This document shows, piece after piece, positions 48,001 through 58,419 of a stretch of DNA of 64,000 bases. The DNA comes from Kitagawia praeruptora (Eukaryota; Streptophyta; Magnoliopsida; Apiales; Apiaceae): positions 60,001,501-60,065,500 of the forward strand of contig CM075354.1 of NCBI GenBank assembly GCA_037693485.1, read 5' to 3'. The position numbers and the translations under genes were made by a program. Numbering within the stretch: the first letter of the stretch is position 1; each line of letters begins with the position of its first letter. The notes beneath the pieces were generated by a model that saw only the letters and a program-made list of their open reading frames with translations, was not told the origin of the DNA and ran no database searches.

Positions 48001-49086
48001 GATGAAACATTTTTAGAATCAGAATTTGTAGTTAATGAAAGTGACAAGTGTGTCTATTACATGGTTAAAGGAAATGAATGTATTATTGTGTGCCTATATG
48101 TGGATGACATTTTGTTGTTTGGAACCAATATTGAGATTATTAACGAGACAAAAAGGTTCTTGAAAAGGCATTTTGAAATGAAGGATATGGGAGAGGCTAG
48201 TGTGATTCTTGGTATCAAGTTGACTCAGTCAACTGATGGAATAACCTTGTCACAATCTCATTATATAGAGAAATTTATACTTGAGAAGTATGGTTATTCA
48301 AACTGTAGAATCGCAAGTACTCCGTATGATCCTAAAATTGCCCTTGTCAAGAATAGTTCAGAAGTACCTGTGTCTTAGTTAAGGTATTCTCAGATTATTG
48401 GGTGTTTGCAGTATCTTGCTAATGGTACTAGGCCGAATATTTCATATTCAGTGTCTAAGTTAGCAAGATATACAAGCTGTCCAAACAAGACTCATTGGGA
48501 TGCTCTTGATAGAGTGCTTAGATATCTAAAAGGCACCATATATCTTGGTTTGCATTACAGGAGGTTTTCTGGAGTGCTAGAGGGATATAGTGATGCAAGT
48601 TGGATAGCTAAGAAGTCTGGTTTCAATGGAGTGACTGGATACCTGTTTACCCTTGCGGGTGGAGCAGTGTCTTGGAAGTCTTCTAGACAGACTATTATAA
48701 CTCGGTCTACCTTCGAGGCTGAGTTGTGTGCATTAGATGCCACAGGGACTGAGGCTGAATGGTTACATGGACTTATGTCAATGTTACCTGTAGTAAGTCA
48801 TCCACTTCCTGCTTTTGCTGTTCATTGTGATAGCCGTACAACTATCGACAAGATAAACAGCAAGAAGTATAATGTGAAAACAAAGAGACATATCCAAGTT
48901 AGACTAAAGTCTATAAGGGGTCTAATGTCTGACAGGATCATAGCTGTTGAGTTTATTGGAACTCAAGAAAACTTAGCTGATCCTTTGACTAAAGGGCTTG
49001 AGCATGCTGTAGTCCTTAAGTCTAGGTTGGGGATGGGACTGATAGCCCATAATGATTCATCTACAGCGGGAACCCAATACACATGA
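45008..49086 (+). pseudogene. Copia-C gag-pol polyprotein with nonsense mutations
   Basis: The ATG at 45008 (MVNETETPIVQTSSGSGV) opens a gag. In the same order follow a zinc knuckle CWSCGQVGHWSKDC (45836-45877), protease WLIDTGANVHI, GAG-pre-integrase (LWHARLGHLNFGALM), integrase with HTDICEFGG, LRSDRGGEY and PESNGVAERKN, RT with VKTAFLHGELEEEIYMDQP and intact LYVDDILLFG, and RNase H (GYSDASW, DPLTKGLEHA). Premature stops are TAG at 45392, TAA at 45689, TAG at 46115, TAG at 47315 and TAG at 48376. A one-base loss near 47713 shifts the frame. All catalytic motifs are otherwise kept, so decay is by a few point changes. The domain order is Ty1/Copia, probably Tork-like; that lineage call is weak. 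Confidence 0.94.
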
Positions 49087-49611
49087 GAGGAGATCCCTCT
49101 AAAGTGTATTCAATGTGGTAATAACAAGTTGTAAGGGTGAATTGGTTGTACCTTTAACTACATAGTTTGATACTTAAGTATCTGGAGTATATCCCCTGTA
49201 AACCTATAAGGTACTATCACTGCCAGAATAGCAAGAGTTATTTGAACTCTGAATGGGGTCAAGTCATATGACGAGATGCTAGCAGTACATCTCTGGAGAT
49301 GCCCAGCTAATTGTGTGGTCGCAATTAGAGGAAGGGGTTATTCCCTGAAGCATTCGACGAACAGGATCGAGACATAACCATTAACGTCTCAAAGCCGTAG
49401 ATTAGCACCATAGCCTTTGACTTGTCGTCGTCTATGGAGTGTGGTTACACCAAACGGATAAAGATTCAAGGTGAAATATTCCATCTGAATCCGGTAGCCA
49501 TCGAAGTAGAGGACTTAGGAGGGTTCAAACCTGGAAGGGTACCTACTCTGAAAAACAAGTCATGATGAGGATAGATATGTATTTGCATTTCTGTATGGAT
49601 TCGTGGGGGAT
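49087..49611 (+). other. Copia-C 3' untranslated part
   Basis: No reading frame with a known domain lies between the RNase H stop and the polypurine tract. Confidence 0.6.
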
Positions 49612-50861
49612 TGTTAGAAAATGGGAAGTTTGAGGCATATTCATAATACGTTCTTGATGTAATTTCCGGAAACTAACAAGTGGAGTTTGTTCCTTGTAAT
49701 GAGGACTTAAACTTTCATTTTTGGATCTAAGACATTTTCTTAGTGGAATCCATAAATAAATTGAGTTGAAGTTGCTTGCTTGAAATGGGTTATGTGGGTT
49801 ATTTAGTTGAAATAACTTGAGTCCCACATAGAATTGGTAATGAAAGGTTGGTGGCTTTATATAGCTCCATGTGCAAGTGTAGTGCACAACTACTAAGGCA
49901 TGTGGGTGTGCATGGATGTAAAGTGGGCCTCGCACACACACACACACGCGCCGCCGCCGCTCGCCTCGCCACGACACGACACGGGTCGGGTCGGGTCGAA
50001 GGGCGATTTGGGCGAATGTCTCGGCGTCTCGCGTACGCGAGGCGACCTGGGCGAGGAATTTTATTACCTGGAATATTGATTTATTTTAACAGAACATCAA
50101 ACTTTATTTGTTACTGCTGTTGGATCAGTACTTGGATTATTGGGCCTGATCAGACATCAAATACTGATGGACAGACCCTGAACAATAAACCAATACTGAT
50201 GGGCATCAGATCCTGACGGATTAAAATCCTGATGGATCAGATACTGATGTTGACCAATCCTGATGGATCTCAGATCCTGACGATGGTTAAATCCTGATGC
50301 AGCTGTAACTGAAAAATAAATACTGATGCAGTAAATCAGAATATTTACTTTCCTTTTAAGGCATATCTCTTACGTTTTATTTTTGGGTATTATATATATC
50401 GAATATATAACGTTGAGAATGAATATACGTTAAGGAAAAACCCCTTGTTAGCGATTACTCTCTGTTCTCCCTCAATACATACAGTTAGATACATAATTCT
50501 CAGGCGAACTGAGGTGCTGGTCGCTGTTGATCATTGTCATGTCTGTGAACGGATTGGTCTGTGCTGTTTTATCCTGGAAGTAATATTGCTGCATCCCAAC
50601 ACAGCGTAAGTGGGGCAATATTCTCTTCAAGAACAGTCAAGTCCTCTCGAAGGGTTTGGCAACTCAGCTGTTCTTTCTCTCTAATAAGTGGTTGCTAATC
50701 TTCTGTGAGAGATAAGTATTTTTGCCTTTCTTGTTATTATACAGTCTCTAATTATACTTTGTTTTGCCTTCATGATTTGTTTTATTAATTGATTAATTGC
50801 CTGTTCTTGTTTAATATATATCACTGCCTCATTGTTGCTGTAGTTTGTAATATACCCAACA
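49612..50861 (+). repeat. Copia-C 3' LTR
   Basis: Matches the 5' LTR throughout. It has fewer GGGTC units and lacks a short segment near 50330. Confidence 0.94.
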
Positions 50862-51229
50862 AAGAAGCCTTCATCTCCTTGGAGTAAATCCCAAATAATT
50901 ACCTCCTAAACCAGCCATGATTGTAAAAGATGCAAAAAGAGAGAGCCATCGACCACGAAAAACATGTAATGGAAACTCAAACCTGCTGCCTTTAGTCATG
51001 CTGCTACTATGTCACAAGAGCATGACCCCCTCTTATATATAGAACAATCAAAAGCTCATTAAGCACCACATGATATGTATGTTCGGTTGATAATCTAGGA
51101 ATAAAGCTTAGAATTATTTTATTTAGATTGTACGTATTCATTATTCAATTACAATTTTAACAGATTGAATTCAAGAAATTTTTAAAGATTTTTATGCGCA
51201 TAATTGATATACAGTCTCGTAACCAAAAT

Positions 51230-51475
51230 ACCTATGTTTATTTGTCCAATACCCATTTTTAAAAACACTAATCAAAATAGCCATTTCGGTCATATACTCC
51301 ATTTGAGTGAAGTATCAGATACTGCTCAGCCAATGAAGCATCAGGAGTGATACTCCACGTGGAGTATTTGCACGTTCAGATACTCCACTACAAGTGGAGT
51401 ATCATGACTTGATATTCTACTGTGTATCCGTCCGACTGATACTCCACCGGTAGTGCAAATATGCAAAGATTTTTT
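51230..51475. repeat. Repeat with dispersed GATACTCC words
   Basis: AAAATACCTATG and CAATACCCATTTTTAAAAA open a stretch where ATACTCC or GGAGTAT occurs about six times in both orientations, for example TACTCCACGTGGAGTA. It resembles the layout at 11180-11990, where the word is ATACGCC. No ORF. Confidence 0.5.
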
Positions 51476-51483
51476 TTTTTTTT

Positions 51484-51770
51484 TTGTTAAGTAATATGCA
51501 AAGAACTTTGAATCCTTGCTTCACTAGCCCTCTAGAAAATTCTTCTTTACTAAGCTATGATGATAAAGAGCTCTTCTCAATAGGCAGAATCAATTCGCAG
51601 TGGCGGAATCGATCAACAACTAGAGGCCATTACATTTATGGCAGTAGCACTAATAGAGGCACCTCAGATTTTGATGAGATATCCGAAGGCGATTTGTTTG
51701 AAATTGCGTTGAATAGTTCTGGAAGATCTCCACACCCTGACTCTGTAGCAAGAGGTTGAAATATATTGTT
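51484..51770 (+). pseudogene. Unidentified gene fragment, copy 1
   Basis: An open frame of 91 codons (with SYDDKELFSIGRINSQW) has a protein-like composition and relatives at 52390-52570 and 59500-59710 with the same word order (ATATGCAAAGA, TTCAATAG, CAATTCGCA, GTAGTACTAGTAGAGGTAC). I do not recognise the family. It is probably a fragment of a host gene or of a large transposon. Confidence 0.4.
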
Positions 51771-51979
51771 CTTGATTTTAGCCTAGGATGCCATGTCATC
51801 TCCTGGATAACAAGTGTTAGAGTTAGATGATTAAAATCTACGAGTGCATAAATCTGAATTCCTGTAATTGAATATTTTTAACATGATTGTTTAATTAAGA
51901 AAAACATTACCACTGATTTAAGTGTACTGTACATTCATAAGAGCAGCATGCATACTTAAAAAATCAAACTGACAGGAAG

Positions 51980-52690
51980 CACGTTCCATAACAAAGTATT
52001 TACAATGTAAATTGAGGATTTAGGATTTAACTGGGATGATTTAGAATCTGTAGTTAGTGTTACCAGTAGTAGCAAATAGTCTTGGAAATGGTAATGCGAA
52101 GAGATGTCAGGAGACTTGGATCCAAAGAAGGAAAAGACGAGGCGGCGACATTGTTATCAATAGAACTAAGTGTTGGAGGCTGTATTCCACCAAAGCTTCC
52201 AGGGGCTATCCAAGATCATTTGGTTTTAATTCTAATGGTTCTGTCTATCTGGATGGTAAGTTTTATATTCAATTTCATATTGATGTTACAAATAGTGGGA
52301 TGCTTAATAGAGTTCCAATATTGGGGATGACACTTTTGGAATTCGGTTCATATTAGTCTCCGTAATTGTGTCAATTGTAGTGAATTTTGGACAAACTGCA
52401 TTGAAATATGCATCAGCAAATATGCAAGAATTCTGCCCTCATGCAAATATGCAAAGAGCTCTTTTCAGTAGTAAAAACAATTTGCAATGGTGGAATAGAT
52501 CAACAATAAGAGCCCAGCTAGTAGGGTATATTGCAGGAGTACTAGTAGAGGTACTTCAGATTTTGTGAGAATGTTTAAACAGATTAATTGATCTAGAGAT
52601 ATCTGTATCACAGTATGATGAATGATGCAAAAGTTTATTGAAAGGATGATAGATATTAGGTGAGTAATTGAAAAAAACATCTGTACAAAT
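51980..52690 (+). pseudogene. Unidentified gene fragment, copy 2
   Basis: This segment parallels 59165-59830 over several hundred bases: GATGATTTAGAATCTGTAGT, AGTCTTGGAAATGG, AAGTGTTGGAGGCT, ATGACACTTTTGGA and GTGTCAATTGTAGTGAA. The coding sense is disrupted in both copies. The family is not recognised. Confidence 0.5.
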
Positions 52691-53082
52691 CCCCTGATAA
52701 TAGTGTAAAAGTATTTTAATTTACATTCGATTCACATTTTAAAAAGATTTTAAAGAATGTTTACCAGAATTTGGAAAATAATTAGTATCAGATTTTCAAA
52801 AATACTAAATATTTCATAAAGTTAAACAAAATCCACAAATATCTTTTCAAAATACTCTAAATTTATTTCTATAATCATGAAATATATTATAAAATCAAAC
52901 ATAATCTATAAAAATAAGAGTTAAATGCACTATGTGTACTCGAACTATCCACTTTCTGCACTTTGTATACCTCAACTATCAATTAAAAACTTTGTGTACC
53001 TCAACTATGCAAATGTGTGCACTTTGTGTACAAACGTTAATTTCAAACTAACACCGTTAGTTTCCTTTCGTTTATTAATTTA

Positions 53083-53883
53083 GGGTCCGTTTGGCTAAGC
53101 TTTTTTTCCAGAAAAGTTGACTTATTTTAAGAAATATTATAAATATTTCCATGCAAATTAATAAGAGAAAAATAAAATTATAATAAAAAATGGATATAAT
53201 TAAAGAGTAGTGCTAGGGACCCCAAAATGGTTCCCGAATTTGTTCCCGATTGCCAAGTGGCGTGATTTAATTCGTGCTATCTATGTGCATGCAGGGGCCC
53301 TCTTCATTTTTAAAATACACATCCAATAGCATTTTGCCAACTAAGCATTCGAGAATAAATTTGGGAACCATTTTGGGGAATAAATTTGGGAACCATTCGG
53401 GAATACAACCTTTTTTAATTCCAAAATGATTCCAAAATTTATTCCCGAATGCTTAGTTGGCAAAATGCTATTGGATGTGTATTTTAAAAATGAAGAGGCC
53501 CCCCTGCATGCACATAGATAGCACGAATTAAATCACGCCACTTGGCATTTAGGAGCAAATTCGGGAACCATTTTGGGTTTCCTAGCACTACTCTTTAATT
53601 ATATCCATTTTTTATTATAATTTTATTTTTAATATGATATAATCTTGATCGTCTATTTTTAAAAATATTAGATTCGACGGTTGAGACTATTTTGGTAGTA
53701 CAGTGACCAAAATTATGGATAAGCGCTTATTATATATAAGTGCAACGCATGGTTCTTTTTTTAATATTTATAATTATATTAATTATTTTAATATTTTTAT
53801 GTTATTAATTTGCACGGAAATATTTATAATATTTCTTCAAATAAGTCAACTTTTCTGGAAAATAAGCTTAGCCAAACGGGCCC
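53083..53883. mobile_element. Palindromic MITE (middle of three)
   Basis: GGGTCCGTTTGGCTAAGC and, at the other end, GCTTAGCCAAACGGGCCC are inverted, followed by TCCAGAAAAGTTGACTTATT and its inverse. It sits in the exact centre of the outer foldback. TA flanks both sides but the surrounding palindrome makes a TSD hard to prove. Confidence 0.8.
53168..53630. mobile_element. Palindromic element (innermost of three)
   Basis: AATAAAATTATAATAAAAAA and AGTAGTGCTAGG on the left are inverted on the right (CCTAGCACTACT). Inside, AAATGGTTCCCGAATTTG and GCACGAATTAAATCACGCC blocks pair with their inverse. The whole 463-bp stretch can fold on itself. Confidence 0.8.
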
Positions 53884-54126
53884 TAAATTAATAAACGAAA
53901 GAAAACTAACGACTGTTAGTTTGAATTTAACGTTTGTACACAAAGTGCACGAATTTGCATAGTTGAGGTACACAAAGTGTTTAATTGATAGTTGAGGTAC
54001 ACAAAGTGCAGCAAGTGTATAGTTTAGGTACACAAAGTGCATTTAACTCTAAAAATAATTTTAACAAGTAATCTTTCAAAATCTTTTCCTATTCTTTAAC
54101 ATATGGCCAAATGTCAAAACCGCAAC

Positions 54127-54140
54127 ACTTTATATATTTG
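54127..54140 (+). promoter_or_regulatory. TATA-like box of the UGT pseudogene
   Basis: CTTTATATATTTG lies about 45-55 bases before the UGT ATG at 54184 and about 80 bases after the outer foldback element. Assigned by position and consensus only. Confidence 0.35.
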
Positions 54141-55312
54141 TAGACTACAACCAGAACAGTAGCTTTACAACTCCTCTGCAACAATGGTTGTCAGCATACA
54201 AAACCATAACAATATTCATGCGGTCTTCCTCCCCCACTTCACTTCTAGTCACCTGATGCCTCTAATAGATGCAGCTCTCCTCTTTGCGGCTCGTGACGGT
54301 GTCAAAGTTTCCATCATCACAACACCACACAACGCAGCCATGTTCCAATCCTCGGTTGACAGGAGCATAAGCTCAGGCCACCAAATCGCAATCCACTCTA
54401 TCAAGTTCCCCTCAGAACAAGTCAATCTCCCCGAAGGAATGGAGAGTTTTACCACAGTGACATCGCCTGAACAAAATTTAAAGGTATGGCAAGCCATTGA
54501 ACTTATTCAAGAACCAATGGAGAATTTGATTCGCTCTTTGTCTCCAGATTGTATCTTTTCGGATATGTGTTTTCCCTGGACTGTTGACCTGGCATTGGAG
54601 CTTAATATTCCCAGGCTCATGTTTTTTGCTTCCAGTTTCTTTTATCAGTGTATAGAACACACTTTAAAACTCTATGCACCTTGCAACGATATGCTTGAAT
54701 CCGAACCAGATATTTTTTCTATTCCGGAACTCCCTGATAACATCTAAATGAAAAAGTCACAGCTACCAGACCACATGTCCAGAACTCAATTTGGCGAATA
54801 CTTTAAAGTAATCGTGGAATCACAAACCAGAAGCTATGGAACAGTCCACGACACGTTTTTTGAGCTCGAACCAGCATATGTTGACCTCTACAAGAAAACA
54901 ATTTGCAAAAAGTCCTGGCATATTGGTCCTTTATTTCATTTCTCCGGAAGAAACGAGGTTCAGATTTCAGGTAAAATTACTAGTTCCCATCAACATTGTC
55001 TAAATTGGCTCGATACACAGAAACCAAAGTCGGTTGTTTACGTTTGCTTTGGCAGTATGGTCAAATTTAGTGACACACAATCGACTGAAATTCTACGAGC
55101 ATTGAATGCGTCAAACCAACCATTTATTTTCGTGACAAAGACAAGTGCATCAGTACTAGGAGATTTTGATGAAAAGAAGGGAATACTAATAAATGGATGG
55201 GCGCCTCAAATAAAGATATTGAACCACATGGCAGTGGGAGGCTTCATGACTCATTGTGGTTGGAACTCGGAACTTGAAGCAATGGTTGCTGGGGTGCCAC
55301 TCATTACCTGGC

Positions 55313-55787
55313 TGTTAACGGAGGAATTTGGTGATAACAAATTTCGGAGGTTGCTGGAATAACGAATTATGAAAATAGGGGGATTTGGGATTTTGGATGT
55401 TTGGGGCTGGACTTGAGAGGTGTCTCGACTTGTTAGATGTGTCAGATCCTTTTTCAAGATGCCTGCGTACCTTATATTTATAAGGAGCCAACGCAGTTCT
55501 GTGAAATTGATTTGTGTCTATCCCTTAGAGACTTTAGGGACAAACTTCGTTAATCTTGGTAATTACTGATTTTATCTGATTTAATCTTATCGTTGTGATA
55601 TTTTCCTGATTTGAAGAATATCGTTTGGAGATATTTTCCGTTATTGATTAATTAAGATTGATTCTTTCCTCGTTTCAGGGAGAGGATAAAACTTAGGCAT
55701 TAAGTTATAATTATTAATCTGAATTAATAATTAATAAATATTAGAAATTTGGGAGATTATTAGACATGCCAAAAATCTGGCGTAACA
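55313..55787 (-). repeat. 3' LTR of the element in the UGT
   Basis: 475 bp, starting with TGTTAACGG directly after TSD CTGGC. Confidence 0.94.
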
Positions 55788-56095
55788 ACTACCCCCCAGT
55801 TCTTCAGTGTAGCTTGCTGCAGTGGAGAACTAAGAATGCTTCGATCTTCCAAATTTTCTGAGTCACTGAAACAGCTATGAGAGGAAGATTAGTAGAAAAT
55901 ATGGAGCACCAAGGTGCCCGTAATATACATGTAGATGTAAATAAGACAATATGTGATATATAAATAATAAGTTTTATAGGTGTGAGAGAATGTATCTTGG
56001 AGAGCCATCCAAGCATTATTCGCAGAGTCGTGCAAAGCATTTTGAGCAACATCCAGTCGAAAAAGGTCATATCTACCATGTCTTCTAGAGGGTAT

Positions 56096-56610
56096 CCCCC
56101 TCAAAGGGGGTCATTTTCCTCAGAATTTTATAATACTCTCCTCAAAGGAGATCATTAGTACTCTCCTCAAAGGAGACCATTTTTGTCCAGAAATACCCTC
56201 CTCACAAGAGGTGGATTTTCCGAAGCTCGAACCCTGATGAGGCGCCGGAAGTACGGACATCCCCCCCGGAAGTACGGTTTTTGCAAGGATTTGGTAATTT
56301 GGGATACCCTCCTCAAAGGAGGTCGTTCCCCATTCCAGAAATATCCCTCCTCACAGGAGGTGGATTTCCCGAAGTTCGTGCCTTGATGAGGCGCCGGAAG
56401 TACGGACATCCCCCCCGGAAGTACGGTTTTTGCAAGGACTTTGGTAATTTGGGATACCCTCCTCAAAGGAGGTCGTTCCCCATTCCAGAAATATCCCTCC
56501 TCACAGGAGGTGGACTTCCCGAAGTTTATTTTATTAACTCTCCTCAAAGGAGACCATTTGTTTTATAAATATATTCCACGAAGATCCTCCTTAGAGGAGG
56601 TCATCTTTCC
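56096..56610. repeat. Array of short hairpins with CAA/CAC/TAG loops
   Basis: At least eight 15-base hairpins of 6-bp stem and 3-base loop occur: CCCCCT-caa-AGGGGG (56096), TCTCCT-caa-AGGAGA (56137 and 56162), CCTCCT-caa-AGGAGG (56308 and again near 56458), CCTCCT-cac-AGGAGG (56346 and near 56496) and CCTCCT-tag-AGGAGG (near 56586). Larger units of about 150 bp, with CGGAAGTACGG twice each, repeat at least twice between 56195 and 56520. Confidence 0.8.
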
Positions 56611-56746
56611 AAAGTTCTATCAATATTCTAAGATTCTTTCAAAAAAGATATCAGCAACACTTGAAGGTTCTTCTAGAAAATATGAGCAACACACAGAAGG
56701 TCTTCTATAAAAAATATTCTCATCACAAAAGGTCTTCAAAAATAAT

Positions 56747-57000
56747 CAACTCTTCGAATAAGAGCCTTCCAAAATATAAACTCTTCGAATAAGAGCCTTC
56801 CAAAATTATAAACTCTTCGAATAAGAGCCTTCCAAAATTATAAACTCTTCGAATAAGAGCCTTCCAAAATTATAAACTCTTCGAATAAGAGCCTTCCAAA
56901 ATATAAACTCTTCGAATAAGAGCCTTCCAAAATTATAAACTCTTCAAATAAGAGCCTTCCAAAATTATAAACTCTTCGAATAAGAGCCTTCCAAAAATAT
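56747..57000. repeat. Minisatellite, about 32-bp unit, eight copies
   Basis: The unit carries CTCTTCGAATAAGAGCCTTC followed by CAAAATTATAAA. Eight copies are counted with few differences. Each unit holds the small inverted pair CTCTT/AAGAG. Degenerate copies continue to about 57060. Confidence 0.92.
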
Positions 57001-57633
57001 TAACCTCACAAAGGAGGACCTTCCAAAATATTAAAATCTTCAATTAAAAGCCTTCCAAAATCATGTAACACGAAAATAACACCTAAAATCTTGAAAATCT
57101 TCACAATTCTAATTCTGCCCAGATCTGTTTTTGGCATTTTTGACCTTTTAAACGATTTTTTCTGGAAAAACACAAAACACGAAAGTTGTAGAGAACGAAA
57201 AGACCTTTCCGACGATATAAGGCTCATAAAAAACGGACTTATAACGAATCGGGAATTAAATAAAACGTATGCTGATCTGCTTCTCGATGCTGAAAAAACG
57301 AGATCTGATTGTTTTTTGTGATTTCGAGAATAGATCGATATATAATCTGAGAAAACTCAAAAAACGAAAGTTATAGGCAATTTAACAAGCTTTCCGAATC
57401 ATTAAAAATCATCAAAATCCAACATGTAATGAATTTACTACGAATTTTATAAGATAACAGATTTGTATTGACAAAATCATAAGAAAACTTATCTTAATTC
57501 GGAATAGATAGATCCACCGCCTCCACCGCCTAGCTCCTCCATTAAAGCAGCTCCAGATCCATGATAACCCCCCATGCGTATGAATTGATTGTCCTCCACA
57601 ATCAATAAATAAACCCCTCCTTCTAGCGCCAAT

Positions 57634-58112
57634 TGTTAACGGAGGAATTTGGTGATAACAAATTTCGGAGGTTGCTGGAATAACGAATTATGAAAATAGG
57701 GGGATTTGGGATTTTGGATGTTTGGGGCTGGACTTGAGAGGTGTCTCGACTTGTTAGATGTGTCGGATCCTTTTTCAAGATGCCTGCGTACCTTATATTT
57801 ATAAGGATCAAGCCAACGCAGTTCTGTGAAATTGATTTGTGTCTATCCCTTAGAGACTTTAGGGACAAACTTCGTTAATCTTGGTAATTACTGATTTTAT
57901 CTGATTTAATCTTATCGTTGTGATATTTTCCTGATTTGAAGAATATCGTTTGGAGATATTTTCCGTTATTGATTAATTAAGATTGATTCTTTCCTCGTTT
58001 CAGGGAGAGGATAAAACTTAGGCATTAAGTTATAATTATTAATCTGAATTAATAATTAATAAATATTAAAAATTTGGGAGATTATTAGACATGCCAAAAA
58101 TCTGGCGTAACA
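57634..58112 (-). repeat. 5' LTR of the element in the UGT
   Basis: 479 bp. It carries an extra ATCA near 57807 compared with the other LTR. Confidence 0.94.
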
Positions 58113-58419
58113 CTGGCCATTGTTTGCTGAACAATTTTATAATGAGAGACTTATAGTTCAAATTTTGGGTAATGGAGTTGAAGTTGGATCTGATTTTTGG
58201 AATTTACTGACGGAAATTAAATGCCCAGTGATCGATCAACAGAAGATAGAGAAGGCTGTGATAAGGTTGATGGGACATTCTGCTAAAAGTGAGATGATCA
58301 GGGGACGGGCAGAGGAGATATCTGTGATGGCTGAGTGTGCAGTGAAGGAAGGTGGATCATCTTACAATGATCTCACCGCATTAATTCAGGATATCAGAGA
58401 TCTTAGGGTGGACAAAAAT

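Larger units (their letters stand above)
43689..50861 (+). mobile_element. Copia-C LTR retrotransposon
   Basis: LTRs 43689-44964 (1276 bp) and 49612-50861 (1250 bp) read TGTTAGAAAATGGG to AATATACCCAACA. AAGAA is duplicated at 43684-43688 and 50862-50866. A polypurine tract (GTGGGGGAT) precedes the 3' LTR. There is no TGGTATCAGAGC or other TGG-start primer site after the 5' LTR. About 20 substitutions plus indels separate the LTRs by eye. The insertion cuts the transporter pseudogene in its first exon. Confidence 0.95.
23585..50999 (-). pseudogene. MFS / nodulin-like transporter (NFD4-like), broken
   Basis: Three separated pieces on the minus strand join in order: 50999-50862 (start MTKGSRF, then WLSLFASFTIMAGLGGNY), 43688-43161 (GYDQSTLNLIGFFKDLGANV, then LIAEVTPNWFLLVIGSSLN) and 24569-23585 (PRTCFSDICSKPPRGEDYT, then FVSLVSIWNYFGRIFAG and REFYKGDIYKKF). 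This order and these motifs match the plant nodulin-like MFS proteins such as NUCLEAR FUSION DEFECTIVE 4, with an N-terminal DUF-type and a C-terminal MFS half. Two retroelements split it with exact TSDs (AAGAA and AATAC). Other damage is a 4-base loss near 50880, in-frame stops in the middle piece (three), a frameshift near 24440 and two stops near the C terminus (about 23739 and 23650). It cannot make a full transporter. The substrate is unknown. Confidence 0.88.
52918..54049. mobile_element. Mutator-like foldback MITE (outer of three)
   Basis: GAGTTAAATGCAC on the left and GTGCATTTAACTC on the right start arms of about 165 bp that are inverted copies, containing repeated GTACCTCAACTAT and ACTTTGTGTAC words. 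The 9-bp duplication TAAAAATAA lies at 52909-52917 and 54050-54058, as expected for Mutator-like elements. Two more palindromic elements sit in its centre. Confidence 0.9.
55313..58112 (-). mobile_element. Coding-free LTR element (LARD/TRIM) in the UGT PSPG box
   Basis: LTRs 55313-55787 and 57634-58112 read TGTTAACGGAGG to ATCTGGCGTAACA. CTGGC is duplicated at 55308-55312 and 58113-58117. On the minus strand TGGCGCTAGAAGGAGG (57616-57631) follows the 5' LTR as primer site and AGAACTGGGGGGTAGT precedes the 3' LTR. No gag or pol is present. Two substitutions and one 4-base indel separate the LTRs by eye, so it is young. The inside holds a hairpin array and a minisatellite. Confidence 0.94.

Noticed and set aside
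52057..52356. Plus-strand ORF of 99 codons as a host gene
   Set aside because: It is part of the duplicated fragment, and the paralogous region at 59165 is broken in all frames.
56167..56710. Overlapping ORFs of 67-126 codons on both strands
   Set aside because: They are by-products of the hairpin and tandem repeat array; the peptide repeats mirror the DNA repeats in several frames.
56747..57000. Regular repeats that look like a CRISPR array
   Set aside because: The units are contiguous with no variable spacers, the setting is a plant retroelement and no cas-like gene is near. It is a minisatellite.
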